From assembly GCF_001905005.1 (NCBI RefSeq), contig NZ_LWKZ01000025.1, forward strand, positions 62,001 to 126,000: a stretch of DNA of 64,000 bases. Reading direction: 5' to 3'. A program made the translations under genes and the position numbers. Origin of the DNA: Streptomyces sp. CB02923. GTDB taxonomy: Bacteria > Actinomycetota > Actinomycetes > Streptomycetales > Streptomycetaceae. Below, in pieces: positions 60,016-64,000 of this stretch. Numbering within the stretch: the stretch's first letter is position 1; each line of letters opens with the position of its first letter. The notes beneath the pieces were generated by a model. That model searched no databases, was not told the origin of the DNA, and saw only the letters and a list, made by a program, of their open reading frames with translations.

Positions 60016-60777
60016 TCAGTGTGCCGACGGCACCGCGCCCTCGTCCGCGCCCCGCTCGGCGGCGGCCGGGCGGGCCCGGACGGCCCGTTCGGCCAGTTCG
60101 CCGAAGAGCAGGCCGAAGACGGTCCACAGGGCGAGCTGGATGCCGAGTGCGGAGACCCGGAACTTCCAGAGCAGCTGGGCGGGGAAGTCGGCGGGGAGTT
60201 CGTTGACGGCCGGCAGGAACGCGTAGGCGAGGCCGACGGCCACGGTGAAGGCCGCCAGGGCGGCGACCGTCGCGTACCAGGTGCCCAGGCGGGGGGCGAG
60301 CCACTTGCCGAGGATGACGGCGGCGACGGTCAGCAGCACGCTGAGGGCGATCATCAGGAAGTACAGCGTGGTGCGTTTGCCGATGGAGTCGGGGTCGCCG
60401 ACGGACGGCGGGTTGGCCGGGTACTTGAGGAACGGTACGAGGTAGACCGCGGCGAAGGCGGCGCCGGAGAGCAGCAGGGCGGTGGCGCGGGGGCCGAAGC
60501 GGCCGGCGCGTCCGAGGACGAAGCAGTAGGCCAGGGCGGCGATCCCGCCCAGTGCGACGCCGTAGACCAGGACGCCGGTGGCCAGGCCCGCGGTGGACTG
60601 CACCGCGCGGCTGACGACTTCGGCCTCGTGCTCGTGGGCGTGCGCGTCCTCGAACGCGATGGCGGCGTCGACCTGCGGCTCACCCAGCAGATAGGCGACG
60701 AGCAGGGCGAGCAGGCCGGCCGCGAGGCCGGCCGCCATGCCGCGCACCAGGAGGGATCTGACGGTGGCGGAGTTCAT
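60016..60777 (-). CDS. cbtA: Cobalt transporter subunit CbtA
   Basis: A 253-residue protein starting MNSATVRSLLVRGMAAGLAA. About six membrane helices, a His-rich loop after helix 1 (AHAHEHEAEVV), and the family landmarks VPFLKYPANPPSVGDPDSIG and LPADFPAQLLWKFRVSALGI. CbtA forms a cobalt uptake system with CbtB and is usually under B12 riboswitch control. The C-terminal cytosolic tail is polar. It lies 16 bases downstream of cbtB in the same operon. Confidence 0.94.
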   Translation of the reverse strand: MNSATVRSLLVRGMAAGLAAGLLALLVAYLLGEPQVDAAIAFEDAHAHEHEAEVVSRAVQSTAGLATGVLVYGVALGGIAALAYCFVLGRAGRFGPRATALLLSGAAFAAVYLVPFLKYPANPPSVGDPDSIGKRTTLYFLMIALSVLLTVAAVILGKWLAPRLGTWYATVAALAAFTVAVGLAYAFLPAVNELPADFPAQLLWKFRVSALGIQLALWTVFGLLFGELAERAVRARPAAAERGADEGAVPSAH

Positions 60778-60793
60778 GTGCGGGTCCCCCCGG

Positions 60794-61012
60794 TCAGTGG
60801 CAGGGGAAGCCGAGCAGGTGGCGTCCGTCGTGGACCCACTCGTGCACGTCGGTACCGGAGAGGAGGGAGGTGGCGCCCTGTTCGGCGCCGACGAAGTAGA
60901 GCAGGACGAGCATGAGGATGCCGCCGAAGACGGCCCACGGCAGGACGGTCCTGACGGGCAGGGCGGCGGGTGCGGCGCGGCCGGTGGCCGGCGGGGCGAC
61001 GGACTGGGCCAT
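60794..61012 (-). CDS. cbtB: Cobalt transporter subunit CbtB
   Basis: A 72-residue protein starting MAQSVAPPATGRAAPAALPV. One membrane helix (VLPWAVFGGILMLVLLYFVG) and a C-terminal His motif (VHEWVHDGRHLLGFPCH) that is the family hallmark and likely cobalt site. CCCAGGAGG precedes the ATG at good spacing. First gene of the operon, downstream of the cobalamin riboswitch. Confidence 0.94.
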   Translation of the reverse strand: MAQSVAPPATGRAAPAALPVRTVLPWAVFGGILMLVLLYFVGAEQGATSLLSGTDVHEWVHDGRHLLGFPCH

Positions 61013-61049
61013 GACGGAACCTCCTGGGGAACTCGCGTCCCGGTCGGGG

Positions 61050-61162
61050 AGTCGTGACGACAGGACGGGTCTGGCTCACCCGTCGGCCCCTACGGGACCG
61101 GTCCGGGCTCACAGTGGCGCGACCGCACCGGGCTTCCACCGGCTTCCGTCATGTCATCGTCA
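61050..61162 (-). promoter_or_regulatory. Cobalamin riboswitch upstream of cbtB
   Basis: The minus strand shows the B12 element blocks in order: GGAAGCCGGTGGAAGCCC, GCGGTCGCGCCACTGTGA, and GAGCCAGACCCGTC, with intervening pairing arms. It ends about 40 bases before the cbtB start. Binding of adenosylcobalamin would reduce cbtBA expression. Ends are approximate. Confidence 0.85.
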
Positions 61163-61298
61163 ATATCATCGGGAACGTACCGCGTGGCGACGGCCGGGCC
61201 AAGGCCCCGCGGGCGGCCGGAAGGGCGCACGGCGGCGGGCGTGCGCCCCGCTGCTTCCCTTGTGCGCCATCACGTTTTCCGCGCCGAAAGAGGTGCCC

Positions 61299-61895
61299 AT
61301 GACAACTCGGGTGATGTTGGTCTCACCGGCCTTCGACGACGCCCTGCGCGCGGTGCGCTTCCCGGCCGGCGAGCCGCTGACGCCCGGCGGCCTGCGCCGG
61401 GCCCGCGCCGCCCGCGCCGCAGCCGCCGCGCTGCCCGCCGACCGGGCCCTGACCTCCCCTTCCGCGCGCTGCCGGGAGACGGCCGAGGCGCTCGGCCTGC
61501 GGGCGGTCCCGGCCCCGGGCGCGGCGGGCGGCGCGATGGGCCGCTGGCGGGGTCTGGCCCTGGAGGACGTGATGGCCGACGAGCCCGCGGCAGTCGCGGC
61601 CTGGCTGTCCGACGCGGACAGCGCGCCGCACGGCGGCGAGACGCTCGCGCAGTTGCTCGGCCGGGTGGCGGACTGGCTGGCGGGTCTCGCGGCGGAGGGC
61701 GGCCGGATCGTGGCCGTAGTGGAGCCGGACGTCGTACGTGCGTCCGTGGTGTGCGCGCTGGGGGCCCCGCCCTCGTCCTTCTGGCGGGTGGACGTACCGC
61801 CGCTGGCCGTGACGGTGCTGAGCGGGCGGGACGGCCGGTGGAACGTCCGGGTGGCGGGGGAACTCGGCCGGGAAGCAGCCACGGGGGCGCCGTGA
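61299..61895 (+). CDS. Histidine-phosphatase-fold protein lacking catalytic histidines
   Basis: A 198-residue protein starting MTTRVMLVSPAFDDALRAVR. The fold is recognisable from LTSPSARCRETAEALGL and DSAPHGGETLAQLLGRVADW. However, the N-terminal R-H-G catalytic motif is replaced by VSPAFDDA, and the second catalytic His region reads VVEPDVVRASVVCAL. Both histidines are therefore absent. It is divergent from cbtBA, a place where active CobC-like phosphatases are often found. It is likely a pseudo-enzyme or has a changed function. Confidence 0.8.
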   Translation: MTTRVMLVSPAFDDALRAVRFPAGEPLTPGGLRRARAARAAAAALPADRALTSPSARCRETAEALGLRAVPAPGAAGGAMGRWRGLALEDVMADEPAAVAAWLSDADSAPHGGETLAQLLGRVADWLAGLAAEGGRIVAVVEPDVVRASVVCALGAPPSSFWRVDVPPLAVTVLSGRDGRWNVRVAGELGREAATGAP

Positions 61896-62009
61896 CCGTC
61901 GGGGCGCGTCCGGGCCGGGGCCGGTCCCGGACCCGCCCCCGCCCCGGCCCGGACGCGCCCCGACCCCGCCCCACGCCGTACGGGCCGCCGTATCCTGGTC
62001 CGGGACGGG

Positions 62010-62034
62010 TTGTTGCACATGAATCGCAATAACA
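62010..62034. promoter_or_regulatory. AT-rich dyad upstream of tsaD
   Basis: The stretch ttgttgcacatgaatcgcaa plus taaca is flanked by very GC-rich DNA. It contains TTGC/GCAA arms around an AT core and lies about 40 bases before the GTG. It is an operator or promoter candidate. Confidence 0.4.
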
Positions 62035-62073
62035 GGGCCGGGTACGAGGGAAACGAAACGAAGGAGCGGTGCG

Positions 62074-63159
62074 GTGGCATCTCCAGGCTCTCCAGTGGTG
62101 CTGGGGATCGAGTCGTCCTGTGACGAGACCGGGGCCGGCCTGGTCCGGGACGGGAAGCTGCTCGGGCACGCGGTGGCGTCCAGCATGGACGAGCACGCGC
62201 GCTACGGCGGCGTCGTACCGGAGATCGCGGCCCGCGCGCACGTGCACTCCTTCACGCCCGTCGTGCGCCGGGCGCTCGACGAGGCGGGCCTGACCATGGC
62301 CGACATCGGCGCCGTGGCCGTGACCACCGGCCCCGGCCTCTCGGGCGCCCTCCAGGTCGGCCTGGCCGGCGCCAAGGGCCTGGCGTACGGGCTGGGCGTG
62401 CCGCTGTACGGGGTGCACCACCTCGCCGGGCACGTCGCCGCCGACACCCTGGAACACGGCCCGCTGCCCGATCCCTGCATGGTGCTGATCGTCTCCGGCG
62501 GGCACACGTCCCTCCTCCTCGTACGGGACCTCGCGCGCGACCCGATCGTGCACCTCGGCGACACCCTCGACGACGCCGCCGGGGAGTGCTTCGACAAGGT
62601 CGCGCGGGTCTTCGGCCTGCCGTACCCGGGCGGCCCCGCGATCGACCGGGCCGCGCGCGAGGGCAACCCGAAGGCCGTCGCGTTCCCGCGCCCGCTGACC
62701 GGCCCGCGCGACGAGCGGTACGGCTTCTCCTTCTCCGGCCTCAAGACGGCCGCCGCGCGCTGGGCCGAACGGCACACCGGCGGCGAGCTGCCGGTGGCGG
62801 ACGGCGCGGCCTCTCTCCAGGAGGCGGTCGCCGACGTACTGACCCGCAAGGCCGTCGCGGCCTGCAAGGAGCACGGCGTGGGCACCCTGGTGGTGGTGGG
62901 CGGCGTCGCCGCCAACTCGCGCGTACGGTCCCTCGCCGAGGAGCGCTGCCAGAAGGCGGGCATCACCCTGCGCGTGCCGCCGCTGCGGCTGTGCACGGAC
63001 AACGGCGCGATGATCGCCGCCGTCGGCGACCTGCTCGTACGGGCGGGCGCCGAGCCGGCTCCGCTGGACCTCTCGATCGACCCGTCGGCGCCGCTGGAGT
63101 ACGCGGCCCTGCACCCGGTCGCCAGGGCGGCACGGGCCGCGGCGGCGCCCGCAGCCTGA
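62074..63159 (+). CDS. tsaD: TsaD-family tRNA threonylcarbamoyltransferase
   Basis: A 361-residue protein from a GTG with GAAGGAGC upstream. ASKHA-fold motifs: VLGIESSCDETGAGLVRDGK, VVPEIAARAHVHSF, metal-binding VHHLAGH (His116, His120), LIVSGGHTSLLLV, LDDAAGECFDKVARVFGLP, FSFSGLKTAAARW and CTDNGAMIAAVG. TsaD transfers the threonylcarbamoyl group to A37 of ANN-decoding tRNAs. The sequence seems divergent from the housekeeping streptomycete TsaD as I recall it, and tsaB/tsaE/rimI are absent, so this may be a second copy. It lies 51 bases upstream of an alanyl-tRNA synthetase gene. Confidence 0.92.
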   Translation: MASPGSPVVLGIESSCDETGAGLVRDGKLLGHAVASSMDEHARYGGVVPEIAARAHVHSFTPVVRRALDEAGLTMADIGAVAVTTGPGLSGALQVGLAGAKGLAYGLGVPLYGVHHLAGHVAADTLEHGPLPDPCMVLIVSGGHTSLLLVRDLARDPIVHLGDTLDDAAGECFDKVARVFGLPYPGGPAIDRAAREGNPKAVAFPRPLTGPRDERYGFSFSGLKTAAARWAERHTGGELPVADGAASLQEAVADVLTRKAVAACKEHGVGTLVVVGGVAANSRVRSLAEERCQKAGITLRVPPLRLCTDNGAMIAAVGDLLVRAGAEPAPLDLSIDPSAPLEYAALHPVARAARAAAAPAA

Positions 63160-63210
63160 ACCGCCGACCAGCGACCGCCCCTTCCTCCACCGACCGCCCC
63201 GGAGCCCCCT

Positions 63211-64000
63211 TTGCGTACCGCCGAGATCCGCAGCCGCTTCCTCGACTTCTTCGCCGAGCGCGGCCACACCGTCGTCCCCAGCGCGCCGCTGCCGACACCG
63301 GACCCGACGCTCCTGTTCGTCAACGCCGGCATGGTGCCCTTCAAGCCGTACCTCACCGGTGAGGTGGCGGCGCCCTGGCCGCGGGCGGCCAGCGTGCAGA
63401 AGTGCGTGCGGACCCTGGACATCGAAGAGGTCGGCAAGACCACCCGGCACGGCTCGTTCTTCCAGATGAACGGCAACTTCTCGTTCGGCGACTACTTCAA
63501 GGAAGACGCCATCCGGTTCGCCTGGGAGCTGTCCACCACCCCGGTCGCCGACGGCGGGTACGGCCTGGACCCCGAGCTGATCTGGGTCACCGTGCACCAC
63601 TCCGACGACGAGGCGCGCACCCTGTGGCGGGAGATCTCCGGGCTGCCCGAGGAGCGCATCGTCTCGCGCGGCGACGAGGACAACTTCTGGTCGATGGGCG
63701 TGCCGGGACCGTGCGGGCCCTGCTCCGAGCTGTACTACGACCGGGGGCCCAGGTTCGGCCGGGCGGGCGGCCCGGAGGTCGACGAGGACCGGTACATGGA
63801 GTTCTGGAACCTCGTCTTCATGCAGTACGAGCGCGGCGAGGGCACCGGCAAGTCCGGCTACCCGATCCTCGGCGAACTCCCCCGCCAGAACATCGACACC
63901 GGCATGGGCCTGGAGCGGATGGCCACCCTCCTCCAGGGCGTCGACAACCTCTACGAGATCGACGAGACCCGCCCCGTCCTCGACCGCGCCGCCGCCCTCG
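63211..64000 (+). CDS. alaS: Alanyl-tRNA synthetase, cut by the window end
   Basis: The visible 263 residues from a TTG (GGAGCCCCCT before it) begin MRTAEIRSRFLDFFAERGHT. They include LLFVNAGMVPFKPYLTGEV, VQKCVRTLDIEEVGKTTRHG, FFQMNGNFSFGDYFKE, GVPGPCGPCSELYYDRGP, NLVFMQYERG and NIDTGMGLERMATLLQG, the class II motifs of AlaRS. The family's usual EIRRRWLSFF and QMCGNFSF positions differ (FFQMNGNFSFG), consistent with a divergent paralogue. The editing and C-Ala domains lie beyond the window. It may form an operon with tsaD. Confidence 0.92.
   Translation, partial: MRTAEIRSRFLDFFAERGHTVVPSAPLPTPDPTLLFVNAGMVPFKPYLTGEVAAPWPRAASVQKCVRTLDIEEVGKTTRHGSFFQMNGNFSFGDYFKEDAIRFAWELSTTPVADGGYGLDPELIWVTVHHSDDEARTLWREISGLPEERIVSRGDEDNFWSMGVPGPCGPCSELYYDRGPRFGRAGGPEVDEDRYMEFWNLVFMQYERGEGTGKSGYPILGELPRQNIDTGMGLERMATLLQGVDNLYEIDETRPVLDRAAAL

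Noticed and set aside
62010..62034. A Zur box in front of tsaD.
   Set aside because: The dyad does not match the TGAAAATnATTTTCA-type streptomycete Zur consensus, so only an unassigned AT-rich operator is reported.

Overview
This window is high-GC DNA with the gene order and families of a Streptomyces-type actinomycete chromosome. Signs of this are a WhiB-like WblA next to paired ArsA-type ATPases and a class A penicillin-binding protein, the ask-asd pair, the recR/YbaB/dnaX/SRP RNA block, GTG and TTG starts, and many ATGA start-stop overlaps. No species is claimed.

Region 1 (1-12,996) is mostly conserved core: a RidA-like protein and a DUF4177-like protein, two ArsA-type ATPases, wblA, a bifunctional PBP, a YqeY protein, a metallophosphoesterase, a Pr6Pr membrane protein, tRNA-Pro(CGG), a class IV aminotransferase and an NfeD-like/flotillin pair. 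Region 2 (13,177-20,507) looks like a gas- and haem-linked cluster: a lone cytochrome c oxidase subunit I (ctaD), a DevR/NarL-type response regulator, a 58-residue small ORF coupled to a globin-flavoreductase, a protoporphyrinogen-oxidase-like enzyme and a roadblock-like protein. Region 3 (20,730-31,000) holds a photolyase, a PLL-like beta-propeller lectin, a methyltransferase, an S9 peptidase, a pentapeptide-repeat protein, SURF1 and an ECF sigma factor coupled to a repeat-rich membrane protein. Region 4 (31,442-39,206) is core again: asd, ask, a DUF5063-like protein, recR, YbaB, dnaX and SRP RNA.

Region 5 (39,325-about 55,700) is accessory. It starts at tRNA-Ser(GGA), followed by a tyrosine integrase that lacks a normal N-terminal arm domain, an AT-richer unknown gene and a VapBC pair. 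It then carries a leftward polymorphic toxin locus. That locus holds a WXG-like protein with four 27-residue repeats, a DUF1023-type hydrolase with a WXG-like head, a lipoprotein, two secreted ALF-repeat proteins (one with an AbfB-like lectin tail), and a 1322-residue secreted coiled-coil protein ending in a CdiA-CT-like toxin domain. A candidate immunity gene starts two bases after the toxin gene stops. I consider this the most interesting system in the window.

Region 6 (56,041-64,000) holds a membrane-anchored Mrr-like nuclease, a GH25 lysozyme, a CAP protein, a TetR regulator with an inverted-repeat operator, cbtB-cbtA behind a cobalamin riboswitch, a histidine-phosphatase-fold protein lacking both catalytic histidines, and a tsaD-alaS pair that looks like divergent extra copies. 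The alaS gene runs off the window end. Short tandem repeats of 9-36 bp are frequent between genes.
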